Positions 54,107 to 63,003 of a DNA stretch of 64,000 nt are shown piece after piece. The position numbers and the translations under genes are program-made. Every line of letters begins with the position of its first letter. Position 1 is the first letter of the stretch. Under the pieces are notes generated by a model. The model did not search any database, was not told the origin of the DNA, and saw nothing but the letters and a program-made list of their open reading frames with translations. The DNA comes from Janthinobacterium sp. 61 (GTDB taxonomy: Bacteria; Pseudomonadota; Gammaproteobacteria; Burkholderiales; Burkholderiaceae_D): contig NZ_PJMQ01000001.1 of NCBI RefSeq assembly GCF_002846335.1, positions 5,890,001 to 5,954,000 on the forward strand. The letters are read 5' to 3'.

Positions 54107-57100
54107 ATGAAAATTTCCCGCACTCTCGCTTCCCTCCTGTTTTCCGCCGGCCTGCTGGGCAACGCCGCCGCTGCCGCCGCTCCTGCCGGCAGCTATTTCC
54201 GCTTCCCCGCCGTGCGCGGCGACACCGTCGTCTTCACGGCTGAAGGAGATTTGTGGAAAAGCAGTGTGCGTGGTGGCGCAGCGCAGCGTTTGACCACGCA
54301 TCCTGGCTATGAAACGAACGCGGCTATTTCGCGCGACGGCCTGTGGCTGGCGTTTTCCGCCGCCTATGAAGGGGCACAGGAAGCGTATGTGATGCCGCTG
54401 GCCGGCGGCTTGCCGCGCCGCATTTCCTTTGACAATGGCGGCGTGCTGGTGCTTGGCTGGACGGCGCAGGGCGAGGTACTGGTCAGCACGCAAAACACGG
54501 ATGGTCCCGCCTCGCGCCGCATCGTCGCCGCCATCGATCCCGTGAAACAGACGCGCCGCGTGTTTCCCGTGGCCGACGCCAACGACGCCGTGCTCGACGA
54601 CGCGGGCAAGACCCTGTTCTTCACGCGTTTCGGCCTGGCCATGACCAACGACAATGTGCGCAACTACCGGGGCGGCGCGCATGCCACCCTGTGGCGCTAT
54701 GATCTGGGCGGCAAGGGCGAAGCTGTGCGCATGCATACGGAGCCTGCCGTGTTGGCGGGTAACAACAAGCGCCCAATGTGGTGGCAGGGCCGTGTCTACT
54801 ATATTAGCGACGCGGGCGGCAGCGACAATTTATGGAGCATGCTGCCCGACGGCTCCGACCGCCGCGCCCTGACGTTCCACACGCAGTGGGACGTGCGCAA
54901 CGCCGCGCTGGGCGATGGCAAGGTCGTCTACCAGCTGGGCGCCGATTTGCACGTGCTGGACCTGAACGTTCCTGCAACAGGCGCTTCGCAGCCGCTGGCC
55001 ATCAGTCTCGTGTCCGATTTCGATCAGCAGCGCGCACGCCAGATCCGCTCGCCACTCGATACCTTGAGCAATGTCCAGGTGTCGGGCAAGGATGAGCGCA
55101 TCATTCTCACTGCAAGGGGCCGCGTCAGCATCGCCGGCACGGGCAGCCTGCGCCGCGTCGATATCGCCATTCCCGAAGGGGCGAGGGCGCGCGATGCCGT
55201 CTTTTCCAGCGACGAGAAATCCGTCTTCGCCATCGTCGACACGAGCGGGGAAAACGAAATCTGGAAGTACGCCGCCGATGGCTCGGGCAAGGGCGAGCAG
55301 CTGACGACGCAGGGCGATAATCACCGTTGGAAACTGTATCCATCACCGGACGGACGCTGGCTGGCGCACACGGATAAAAAAGGCCGCTTCTGGCTGCTGG
55401 ACCTGGCAACGAAGGGCAACCAGTTGATCGATGACGCAGGCAAGGCGGGCGTGGACAAGCACGACGAAGTGCAATGGTCACCCGACAGCCGCAATCTGGC
55501 CATCGTGCGCGTGGCCAGCAACGAGCAGCGCGAGCAGATCGGCTTGTACAACCTGGCATCGAAGCAGCTGCAATTCGTCACCAGCGACCGCTATACGTCC
55601 GGTTCGCCCGTGTTTTCGCCCGATGGGCGCTGGCTGTATTTCCTGTCGGCGCGTAATTTCCAGCTGGCCAACGGTTCGCCATGGGGCGACCGCAACATGG
55701 GCCCCGTGTTCGACAAGCGCATCGGCGTGTATGCGCTGGCGCTGCAGCCGGGCAACCGGTTCCCGTTCCAGCCCGACGATGAGCTGAGTCGCCCGGGCGT
55801 CAAGCCGGCCGAGACGGACGATGAAAAGGCGGCCGAACAGGCGGCAGAAAAGGCCCTGGAGAAGGCGGGTGGCAAGACGGCCGTGAAGAAAGCACCAACC
55901 GCGCTGCCGGCCATCGTCAGCCAGGGTCTGGCCGAGCGCCTGTATGAAGTGCCGCTGGCGGCGGGCAACTACAGCGCGCTGGCCGCCGATGACAAGCGCC
56001 TGTATTTCCTTGAGCGCGACAGCGGCGAGAACAAGTCCAGCCTGAAGACCCTCGCCATCGGCAATACCGGCTCCAAGCCGGAACTGCTGGTGGCCAATGT
56101 GCGTGAATTCGACCTGGCGTCGGATAAGAAACACCTGTATTACAGGACGGCGGCGGCCACCGGGCCAGGAGAGATGCTGGTGATCGAGGCGGGCGCCAAG
56201 CTGCCGGCCGACCTGTCGAAGGCAAAAGTCAAAGTCGACGACTGGACGTTTGTGTCGAATCCGCGCCTGGAGTGGAAGCAGATGTTCAACGACGCCTGGC
56301 GCTTGCACCGCGACTTCCTGTACGACGCGAAGATGCGCGGCGTGAACTGGAAGGCCGCGCGCGACAAGTATGCGCCGCTGGTCGAGCGGGTCACGGACCG
56401 GGCCGAGCTCAATGACGTGCTGGGCATGATGGTGGCCGAAGTGGGCGCCCTGCATTCGCAGATCCGTCCCGGCGAATTGCGCCGCACGGAACAGGAAGGC
56501 ACGCCGGCGGGCCTGGGCGCCGTGCTGACGCGTACCAGCGACGGCTATCAGGTCGAGCATGTCTACCGCAGCGAAGCGGAGCTGCCTTCGGCGCGCGCGC
56601 CCCTGTCGCGGCCCGACGTGGATGTGAAGGCGGGCGACGTGATCACGTCCGTCAATGGCAAGGATGTGCTGGCCGCGCGCGACATCAGCGACCTGCTGCT
56701 GAACCAGGCCGACAAGCAGGTGCTGTTGCAGGTCAAACGGAATAATGGCAAGGGGGGCGCGCCGCGCGCCGTCATCGTCACGCCCGTCAACATGGCGAAA
56801 CAGACGGCGCTGCGCTATGGCGACTGGGAGCTGAGCCGCGCCGAGCAGGTCGCTGCTGCCTCGCAGGGGCGCATCGGCTACCTGCATCTGCGCGCCATGG
56901 GGGCGAACGATATCGCCTCGTTCGCGCGCGATTTTTATGCCAATATCAACCGCGAAGGCCTGATCATCGATGTGCGGCGCAACAACGGCGGCAACATCGA
57001 CAGCTGGATCATCGAAAAACTGCTGCGCAAGGCCTGGGCTTACTGGGCGCCGCCGGGCGTGCAGCCGTCGTCGAACATGCAGAATACCTTCCGCGGCCAC

Positions 57101-57469
57101 CTGGTGGTGCTGGTTGATGAACTGACCTACTCGGATGGCGAGACCTTCGCCGCCGGCATCAAGGCCCTGGGCCTGGCGCCGCTGGTGGGCAAGCGCACGG
57201 CCGGCGCGGGCGTCTGGCTCAGCGACAATACGCGCCTGCTGGATAACGGCATGGCGCGCGTGGCGGAAAATGGCCAGTTCGGCATCGATGGCCAGTGGCT
57301 GATCGAAGGCGTGGGCGTGGTGCCGGATGTGGAGGTGGAGAACCCGCCGCACGCCACCTTTCATGGTGCCGACCGCCAGCTGGAAGTGGCGCTCGACATG
57401 CTTGCGAAAAAGCTCAAGGAACAGCCGCGTCCCGCCTTCCAGGCGCAGCCGATACCCGCGCTGAAGTAA
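54107..57469 (+). CDS. Exported tricorn-type S41 peptidase
   Basis: 1120 residues from ATG 54107 with a signal peptide (MKISRTLASLLFSAGLLGNA). Beta-propeller repeats of WD40/TolB type cover about 30-620 (ITTHPGYET.., SPDGRWLAHTDK, SPDGRWLYFLS). A Glu/Ala/Lys linker, a PDZ domain (about 840-920) and an S41 protease domain follow, with the nucleophile Ser in YSDGETFAAGIKALG and a His in GALHSQIRP. It resembles archaeal tricorn protease but is exported, so it probably degrades peptides in the periplasm. It converges on the lytTR gene with only 4 bases between. Confidence 0.85.
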   Translation: MKISRTLASLLFSAGLLGNAAAAAAPAGSYFRFPAVRGDTVVFTAEGDLWKSSVRGGAAQRLTTHPGYETNAAISRDGLWLAFSAAYEGAQEAYVMPLAGGLPRRISFDNGGVLVLGWTAQGEVLVSTQNTDGPASRRIVAAIDPVKQTRRVFPVADANDAVLDDAGKTLFFTRFGLAMTNDNVRNYRGGAHATLWRYDLGGKGEAVRMHTEPAVLAGNNKRPMWWQGRVYYISDAGGSDNLWSMLPDGSDRRALTFHTQWDVRNAALGDGKVVYQLGADLHVLDLNVPATGASQPLAISLVSDFDQQRARQIRSPLDTLSNVQVSGKDERIILTARGRVSIAGTGSLRRVDIAIPEGARARDAVFSSDEKSVFAIVDTSGENEIWKYAADGSGKGEQLTTQGDNHRWKLYPSPDGRWLAHTDKKGRFWLLDLATKGNQLIDDAGKAGVDKHDEVQWSPDSRNLAIVRVASNEQREQIGLYNLASKQLQFVTSDRYTSGSPVFSPDGRWLYFLSARNFQLANGSPWGDRNMGPVFDKRIGVYALALQPGNRFPFQPDDELSRPGVKPAETDDEKAAEQAAEKALEKAGGKTAVKKAPTALPAIVSQGLAERLYEVPLAAGNYSALAADDKRLYFLERDSGENKSSLKTLAIGNTGSKPELLVANVREFDLASDKKHLYYRTAAATGPGEMLVIEAGAKLPADLSKAKVKVDDWTFVSNPRLEWKQMFNDAWRLHRDFLYDAKMRGVNWKAARDKYAPLVERVTDRAELNDVLGMMVAEVGALHSQIRPGELRRTEQEGTPAGLGAVLTRTSDGYQVEHVYRSEAELPSARAPLSRPDVDVKAGDVITSVNGKDVLAARDISDLLLNQADKQVLLQVKRNNGKGGAPRAVIVTPVNMAKQTALRYGDWELSRAEQVAAASQGRIGYLHLRAMGANDIASFARDFYANINREGLIIDVRRNNGGNIDSWIIEKLLRKAWAYWAPPGVQPSSNMQNTFRGHLVVLVDELTYSDGETFAAGIKALGLAPLVGKRTAGAGVWLSDNTRLLDNGMARVAENGQFGIDGQWLIEGVGVVPDVEVENPPHATFHGADRQLEVALDMLAKKLKEQPRPAFQAQPIPALK

Positions 57470-57473
57470 GGGG

Positions 57474-58193
57474 TTACAGGCCGGTGACGGCCTTGAACTG
57501 CTGCGCGCGGCGGCGCGACACTTCGATCAGGCTGCCGTCCAGCAGGCGCAGCTCGAGACCATCGGCCGCATTCTGCGCGAGTTGTGCGACCTGCGCCAGG
57601 TTGACGATCTGGCGCCGGTTGGCGCGCAAGAACAGGGTGGAATCGAGCTTCTCTTCCAGCTGGTTCAGGGAGCGCAGCATCAGCGGCTGCTGCGTGCCGA
57701 AATGCACGCGCGTGTAGTTACCTTCCGATTCCAGCAGGCGGATATCGTCAAACGCCACAAACCAGCAGCGTTCCCCATCCTTGATGAATACCTTGCGCGG
57801 CGCGGGCGACGGTGCCGCCCGCACCCTCGCGCCGACCTTCGCCAGCGCCGTCGCCAGGCGCGCCGCCTGCACGGGTTTTTGCAGGTAGTCGAGGGCGCTC
57901 ACGTCAAACGCCTGCAGCGCGTACTGGTCGAAGGCCGTGCAAAAGATGACGTCGGGAGCATCATCCAACGCGGCCAGCAGGTCGAAACCGGAGCCGCCCG
58001 GCATTTGCACGTCGAGCAGCAGCAGGTCGGGCCGCAGCTTGTCGATCTGCGCGACGGCGTCGGCCGCGCTGGCCGCCTCGCCGACGATCTCCACAGCACT
58101 TTGCTGAACATGCGGCGCGAGCAGGCGACGCAGTTCGGCGCGCGCCAGGCGCTCGTCATCGACCAGCAGTACCTTGAGCGGTTGACCGTTCAT
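57474..58193 (-). CDS. LytTR-type response regulator
   Basis: 239 residues. A receiver domain has the acidic pair in LLVDDERLAR and the phosphorylation Asp61 in LLLLDVQMPGGSG, with Lys in YLQKP. The LytTR DNA-binding domain spans about 130-235 (FVAFDDIRLLESEGNYTRVH, LRANRRQIVNLAQV). It works with the kinase next door; the kinase stop overlaps its start by 4 bases. Confidence 0.93.
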   Translation of the reverse strand: MNGQPLKVLLVDDERLARAELRRLLAPHVQQSAVEIVGEAASAADAVAQIDKLRPDLLLLDVQMPGGSGFDLLAALDDAPDVIFCTAFDQYALQAFDVSALDYLQKPVQAARLATALAKVGARVRAAPSPAPRKVFIKDGERCWFVAFDDIRLLESEGNYTRVHFGTQQPLMLRSLNQLEEKLDSTLFLRANRRQIVNLAQVAQLAQNAADGLELRLLDGSLIEVSRRRAQQFKAVTGL

Positions 58194-59248
58194 GCTTGCT
58201 CCGGCAGAAGAATGGTGGCGTATACCCAGCCCGCCTGTTCGCGCAGTTCCAGGCTGGAGCGCTCGCCGCAGGCCAGCTGCAAGCGTTGTCGCGCATTGCG
58301 CAAGCCGATGCAGGTGGAGTTGCCTGGCTCGCGCAAGGCGCCCGTGTTGGCCACATCGATCTGCAGCATGGTGGTGCCGTCGGCAGGACTGGAATGCCGC
58401 GCTGCAATGCGGATGTCGCCGCCATCGGCGCTTGTTTCGACGCCATACTTGACGGCGTTTTCCACCAGTGTTTGCAGGGCCATGGGCGGCACGCGCACGT
58501 GATCGATGCCGGGGGCGATGTCGAAGCTGACGCGCAGGCGTTCCTCGAAGCGACTCTGTTCGATCGCCAGGTAGGCGCGCACGGCGTCCAGTTCGGCCGC
58601 CAGCGGCACGGTCGCGTGCTGGCTGGACTGCAGCGCGTGGCGCATCAGGTTGGCCAACTGGTCGATCATGCGCGCGGCTGCCTCGCGGTCTTCGAACATC
58701 AGCGCGCGCACGCTATTGAGGCTGTTGAAGAAAAAATGCGGATTGATTTGCGCCTGCAGGGCGCGCAACTGGGCATCCTTGGCCAGTACTTCCAGGCGCA
58801 GCGCCTCGGCCTCGAAGCGGCTGGCGCGGCGCAGCGACAGCGCGGTGAAGTAAAACACCGTCCAGGTCAGGAATACCCCGAACCAGAACAGCAACGCGCC
58901 GGGCAGCCAGGCGATGCCGCGGATGGTGTCCGGCGGATACATGACGTGGAAGGCGGCCGTCACGCTGGCCGTCTGGATGGCGGCCAGCACGATCAGCGAC
59001 GGCACGATGCGTTTCCAGCGCAAGCCGTTCGCCGCCCAGCCGTGCCGGCGCAGCACGCCATGCCACAGGTGCGACAGCAGCAACCCGCCCAGGGAACCCC
59101 AGCTGGCAATCGTCACGACGATGCGCAGCTGCGTGGAGCCGCCATACACGCTATTGAACAAGGTGAGTGCGCCCCAGCCGGCCAGCTGGAAGGTCCAGTA
59201 CCAGTTGATCCTGGCCAGCAGTGGCGGCCGGTGCAAGGGCGCGTTCAC
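58190..59248 (-). CDS. LytS-type sensor histidine kinase
   Basis: 352 residues. About four membrane segments (20-135) precede a His_kinase domain whose His171 lies in LQAQINPHFFFNSLNSVRAL, then an ATPase domain (LVENAVKYGVET, GLRNARQRLQLACG). It should phosphorylate the LytTR regulator. The signal is not predictable. The gene begins 3 bases after the hydrolase stop, so the three genes form an operon. Confidence 0.92.
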   Translation of the reverse strand: MNAPLHRPPLLARINWYWTFQLAGWGALTLFNSVYGGSTQLRIVVTIASWGSLGGLLLSHLWHGVLRRHGWAANGLRWKRIVPSLIVLAAIQTASVTAAFHVMYPPDTIRGIAWLPGALLFWFGVFLTWTVFYFTALSLRRASRFEAEALRLEVLAKDAQLRALQAQINPHFFFNSLNSVRALMFEDREAAARMIDQLANLMRHALQSSQHATVPLAAELDAVRAYLAIEQSRFEERLRVSFDIAPGIDHVRVPPMALQTLVENAVKYGVETSADGGDIRIAARHSSPADGTTMLQIDVANTGALREPGNSTCIGLRNARQRLQLACGERSSLELREQAGWVYATILLPEQA

Positions 59249-59251
59249 GGC

Positions 59252-60124
59252 CTAGTCCAGGAACTGTTCGATGCGCGCATACATCCAGTCCGGCTGGTCG
59301 TACATGATGAAGTGGCGCGCAGTGTCGGCGAGCGTGACTTTTACGCCAGGCAGTTGAGCATACTGTTGCTGGAAGGTCGCTTCGATGGCGGCGCGCGGCG
59401 CATAGTCCTTGTAGGCGATCCAGGTGCCCAGCACCAGCGTGGGCGAGGAAATACGCGCCACGTCCTGGCGCAGGTCGCTGGCCAGCAGGGTGCCCATGGC
59501 CTTGATCACCGTTTCGCGGTCCGAACGCTGGCCCCAGCCGAAGATGCGTTCCACGTCGACCGGCGCGCTGGCCATGCCTGTGACGGTGCGGCGCTGGCTG
59601 GCGCTGGAACTGGCCGCATCCTGCGCGCGCATGGCCGCTTGCATCTGTGTTGACATGGCTTGCAATTGCTGCGGCGTGATGGACGGCAGTTGCGTCGCTC
59701 CCAGCGCCGGCAGCGAGTCGACGATCACCAGCTTGCCTGTTTGTGCCGGATGGTCGATAGCCATTTTCAGGGCCAGGAAGCCGCCCAGGCTATGCCCGAT
59801 GATGGCTGGCTGGCCCAGTTTTTGGGTGCCGATGTAGTCGGCCAGCTCTTGCTCGGCCTGCGCCAGCAAGTCGCCCGCGATGGGTGCCACGCCGGCAAAG
59901 CCGGCCAGTGTCAGCACGTGGCATTGGCGTGCGGCTTGCGGGCCGCACAGGCGCGCCACCGTGCCTTGCCAGACTTCGCCCGAGGACGCCAGGCCGGGAA
60001 TCAGGATGAGGGGGCGGCCTTGTCCGGTGACGTCGACCGTGAAGGCCTTGGGTGCGGCGGCCTGGCTGGCACCCGCCAGCAGCACGGTGGTGAGCAAGAT
60101 GCATGTTTGCAGTGTTCGTTTCAT
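59252..60124 (-). CDS. Exported alpha/beta hydrolase
   Basis: 290 residues from ATG 60124 with a signal peptide (MKRTLQTCILLTTVLLAGASQA). The nucleophile elbow GHSLGG has Ser112; the oxyanion region is LILIPGLASSGEVW and the terminal His is in DTARHFIMYDQPDW. It probably hydrolyses an ester in the periplasm. It is the first gene of the operon with the LytS/LytR pair, which suggests a link between the sensed signal and its substrate or product. Confidence 0.85.
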   Translation of the reverse strand: MKRTLQTCILLTTVLLAGASQAAAPKAFTVDVTGQGRPLILIPGLASSGEVWQGTVARLCGPQAARQCHVLTLAGFAGVAPIAGDLLAQAEQELADYIGTQKLGQPAIIGHSLGGFLALKMAIDHPAQTGKLVIVDSLPALGATQLPSITPQQLQAMSTQMQAAMRAQDAASSSASQRRTVTGMASAPVDVERIFGWGQRSDRETVIKAMGTLLASDLRQDVARISSPTLVLGTWIAYKDYAPRAAIEATFQQQYAQLPGVKVTLADTARHFIMYDQPDWMYARIEQFLD

Positions 60125-60214
60125 GGGGTACTCCTCCTTGACGGCCATGCTAGCGGCGCAGGCAAGCGGCCGCCAGTGCCGCGGGATGAGCGGCAGCAGG
60201 GAGGGATGAGTGGT

Positions 60215-61141
60215 TCAGAGCCACACATCCTGATCCTGGCGGTGATCCGGAAAATAGGTCAGGTACTGAACCATGCGCGGCGCCGGGCCGCGGTTGGGCG
60301 TGGCGCAATGGGGCAGGGCCTGGTGCCAGATGATGAAATCACCGGCCATGCCTTCGACGGGCACGGGCCGCAAGTCTTCGATGGCCCATTCGCGCGGCTG
60401 GCGCCCCGGCGGCACTTGCCGCAGCCAGTTGGCCATGTGCCGCTGGAAGCCGGGCACGCAGTGAAAGGCGCCGTGCTGCGCGGGACAGTCGCTCAGGTAC
60501 AGCATGCCTTGCAGCTTGAAGGGAATCGGCTGTTGCAGGCTGACGTCCCAGTGCAGGGCGCTGCCAAGGAAGCGGTGCTGCGGCGTTTCCGGCGGATTGA
60601 AGCTCACCTTGTCGATGCTGGCGTAGATGCCGGCGCCGGCGCCGTATAGCTGCTGATAGGCGTGGCGTATGTGCGCGCTGTGGCGGTTTTCCTCGAGGGC
60701 AGGATGGTCGGAAAACTGCAGCATCAGGCCCCGTTTGCCCGGGTGCGGCTGGTACCACGATGCCGCATCATCCGGGCTGGCGCCCAGATAGTCCCAGATG
60801 GCCGCCTGGACGGCGGCGCAGTGCGCGCGCGGCACGACGCCGCGCAGCACCAGATAGCCGTGCTCCTCGAAATGGCGCAGCTCGGCGGCGGACAGCACGT
60901 CCTGATGGGGACTGGCGGCGTGTGCCGGGCGTGGGCGCGTGCGCGCGGCGATCCAGTCTGTGTAGGCCTGCAGGGTCGGTCGTTGCTGATACAGGAAGTG
61001 CAGCGTGTCTTCCATCGAAATGCCGCGCGCGTACAGGGCCTTGATATCCAGGTGGTCGCGCGCCAGTGCGCCGCTGCCGGTGGCGCCGCCGTGTCCCGTG
61101 CAGCGCTGCCATAAATCGTGCAGGTGAGGCCAGTCGTCCAT
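60215..61141 (-). CDS. Phytanoyl-CoA dioxygenase (PhyH) family protein
   Basis: 308 residues from ATG 61141. The iron site of the family is visible: His-x-Asp in ALHWDVSL and the distal His with Arg near DFIIWHQALPHCATPNRGP and RMVQYLTYF. Such enzymes hydroxylate small molecules with 2-oxoglutarate and Fe(II). It follows the PrpR-type regulator by 25 bases, so the two may be co-transcribed. The substrate is unknown. Confidence 0.83.
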   Translation of the reverse strand: MDDWPHLHDLWQRCTGHGGATGSGALARDHLDIKALYARGISMEDTLHFLYQQRPTLQAYTDWIAARTRPRPAHAASPHQDVLSAAELRHFEEHGYLVLRGVVPRAHCAAVQAAIWDYLGASPDDAASWYQPHPGKRGLMLQFSDHPALEENRHSAHIRHAYQQLYGAGAGIYASIDKVSFNPPETPQHRFLGSALHWDVSLQQPIPFKLQGMLYLSDCPAQHGAFHCVPGFQRHMANWLRQVPPGRQPREWAIEDLRPVPVEGMAGDFIIWHQALPHCATPNRGPAPRMVQYLTYFPDHRQDQDVWL

Positions 61142-61166
61142 GGTGTTTTGGGTAGGGTTGAAAAAA

Positions 61167-62792
61167 TCAGCCGGCGCGCAGGCGGCGCCACAGGGTGGTG
61201 CGGCTGATGCCCAGGTAGCTTGCGGCCGCATCGCGGCGCCCGCCGAAGCGCGCCAGCACGGCGCTGGCGCTTTCTTCCTCGCGCTGCTGTGCAACGGCGG
61301 CAGCCGGCGCCGGCAAAGCCGTGGCCGGGCTGGCGCCTTGCGCCAACTCCGGCGCCACACCCAGCACGAAGGCGGGCGTGAGCGCCTGCAGCGGTTCGGC
61401 GGCCAGGAACAGCGCCAGGCGCTCGGCCAGGTTGCGCAGTTCGCGCACGTTGCCGGGCCAGTCGTAGCGGCGCAGCAGCGGCGCGCAGGCGACGATTTCC
61501 GCGTGCAGGTTGGGGTGCGGGCGGGCGCCCAGCGCGGCCAGCGCGTTCTTCAGCGACCATTCGGCCAGGCCTGGAATATCGCTGGCACGTTCGCGCAAGG
61601 CGGGCAAATGCAGGCGCAGCACGGCCAGGCGGTAGAACAGGTCGGCGCGGAAGCGTCCTTCGCGAATGCGCTGCTCCAGGTCGCAGTGGGTGGCGCTGAT
61701 GATACGCACATTGATGGCGATGGGCCGCGTGCCGCCCACGCGCACCACTTCGCGCTCTTCCAGCACACGCAGCAAGCGCGTTTGCAGGGGGAGCGGCATT
61801 TCGCCGATTTCATCGAGGAAGAGCGTGCCATGGTTGGCCGCCTCGAACAGGCCCGCATGGCCGCCCCGGCGTGCGCCCGTAAAGGCCCCATCCTCGTGGC
61901 CGAACAGCTCCGATTCGAGCAAGGACTCGGCGATGGCGCCGCAATTGATGGCGATGAAGGGCCGGTTCGCGCCCAGGCTGCGCGGGCTTTCGCGGTGGAT
62001 GGCCTGCGCCACCAGTTCCTTGCCGCTGCCCGTTTCGCCCTGGATCAGCACCGTCGCCGGCGAGCGGGCGTACAGTACCACCGACTGGCGCAGCGTTTCC
62101 ATCGCTTCCGATTCGCCGCGCAAATCGTGCAGGCCATGCCGCGCGCGCAAAGTGTCGGCCACCACAGGGCGCCTCCCGCGGTTCGATTCGATCTGGGTCA
62201 GGCGCGCCAGTTCCAGCGCGTCGTCGAAGGCGCGGCGGATGGCCGTGGCCGAATACACGAAGACGGCGGCCAGTCCCGCCTCCTCGGCCAGGTCGGTGAC
62301 GAGGCCCGCGCCGACGACGGCCTTGACGCCGGCTGCCTTCAGTTCGTTGATCTGCGCGCGCGCATCTTCCTCGGTGGCATAGGTGCGCTGGGCAATCTGG
62401 AAGCCGAAGGTGGCGGCAAATTCGGCCAGTTCCGGCATCGGATCCTGGTAGGTGACCACGCCGATGTCCGGCGAGATGCGCCGCGCGCGCGCCAGCGCCT
62501 GCATCACGTCGTAGCCGCTGGCCTTGGCGATGATGACGGGTACCGACAGCCGGCCTTTCAGGTAGGCACCGTTCGAACCGGCCGCGATGACGGCGTCGCA
62601 GCGCTCGGTGGCCATGCGTTCGCGGATGTGGCGCACGGCGTCGTCGAAGCCCAGGTTGATCGGTTCAATCGTCGCCAGGTCGTCGTATTCGAGCGTGATG
62701 TCGCGGAACAGGTCGAACAAACGCGAGACGGATACGGTCCAGATGACGGGTTTGTCTCGGTGGTCGAGCGGAGGTTGGGGAGGGCGGCGCAT
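61167..62792 (-). CDS. PrpR-type sigma-54-dependent activator
   Basis: 541 residues. An N-terminal PrpR_N sensor domain (about 15-190; [17 protein letters not shown]) precedes an AAA+ domain with [25 protein letters not shown] and [11 protein letters not shown], and a C-terminal Fis-like helix-turn-helix ([16 protein letters not shown]). The GAFTGA loop needed to contact sigma-54 is intact. PrpR usually senses 2-methylcitrate and controls propionate catabolism, but no prp genes are adjacent, so its target may be different. The gene is divergent from the PAS sensor. Confidence 0.88.
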   Translation of the reverse strand: MRRPPQPPLDHRDKPVIWTVSVSRLFDLFRDITLEYDDLATIEPINLGFDDAVRHIRERMATERCDAVIAAGSNGAYLKGRLSVPVIIAKASGYDVMQALARARRISPDIGVVTYQDPMPELAEFAATFGFQIAQRTYATEEDARAQINELKAAGVKAVVGAGLVTDLAEEAGLAAVFVYSATAIRRAFDDALELARLTQIESNRGRRPVVADTLRARHGLHDLRGESEAMETLRQSVVLYARSPATVLIQGETGSGKELVAQAIHRESPRSLGANRPFIAINCGAIAESLLESELFGHEDGAFTGARRGGHAGLFEAANHGTLFLDEIGEMPLPLQTRLLRVLEEREVVRVGGTRPIAINVRIISATHCDLEQRIREGRFRADLFYRLAVLRLHLPALRERASDIPGLAEWSLKNALAALGARPHPNLHAEIVACAPLLRRYDWPGNVRELRNLAERLALFLAAEPLQALTPAFVLGVAPELAQGASPATALPAPAAAVAQQREEESASAVLARFGGRRDAAASYLGISRTTLWRRLRAG

Positions 62793-62827
62793 GCTTTATT
62801 CTAAACGATTTGTTTCATTTTCTTGCC

Positions 62828-62858
62828 TTGCAACGGCTTTGCAACGGGCGTGTTGCAA
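62828..62858. promoter_or_regulatory. Three TTGCAA boxes between divergent regulators
   Basis: TTGCAA, itself palindromic, occurs at 62828, 62839 and 62853, with the first two followed by CGG. The block lies 36-66 bases upstream of the PrpR-type gene. It may be an operator for that regulator or for the divergent gene. Confidence 0.4.
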
Positions 62859-63003
62859 GTGGTCTGTGGCGTTTCAGATATTGCCAATAAGGAATATGAA
62901 AAAACCGCCGGAAACTGGTTTATGATCTAACAGCACCATGATGCTTGGAAGATTGTTTTACCCAGGCGTATGTTCACTTTGCCTTTAACCATCCATGGCG
63001 TCC

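Noticed and set aside
55478..57364. Minus-strand frame of about 630 codons across the tricorn-type gene
   Set aside because: The opposite strand encodes a clear protease with propeller, PDZ and S41 motifs.
58196..59653. Plus-strand frame of about 485 codons over the LytS kinase and hydrolase genes
   Set aside because: His/Gln/Arg-rich shadow of two well-supported genes.
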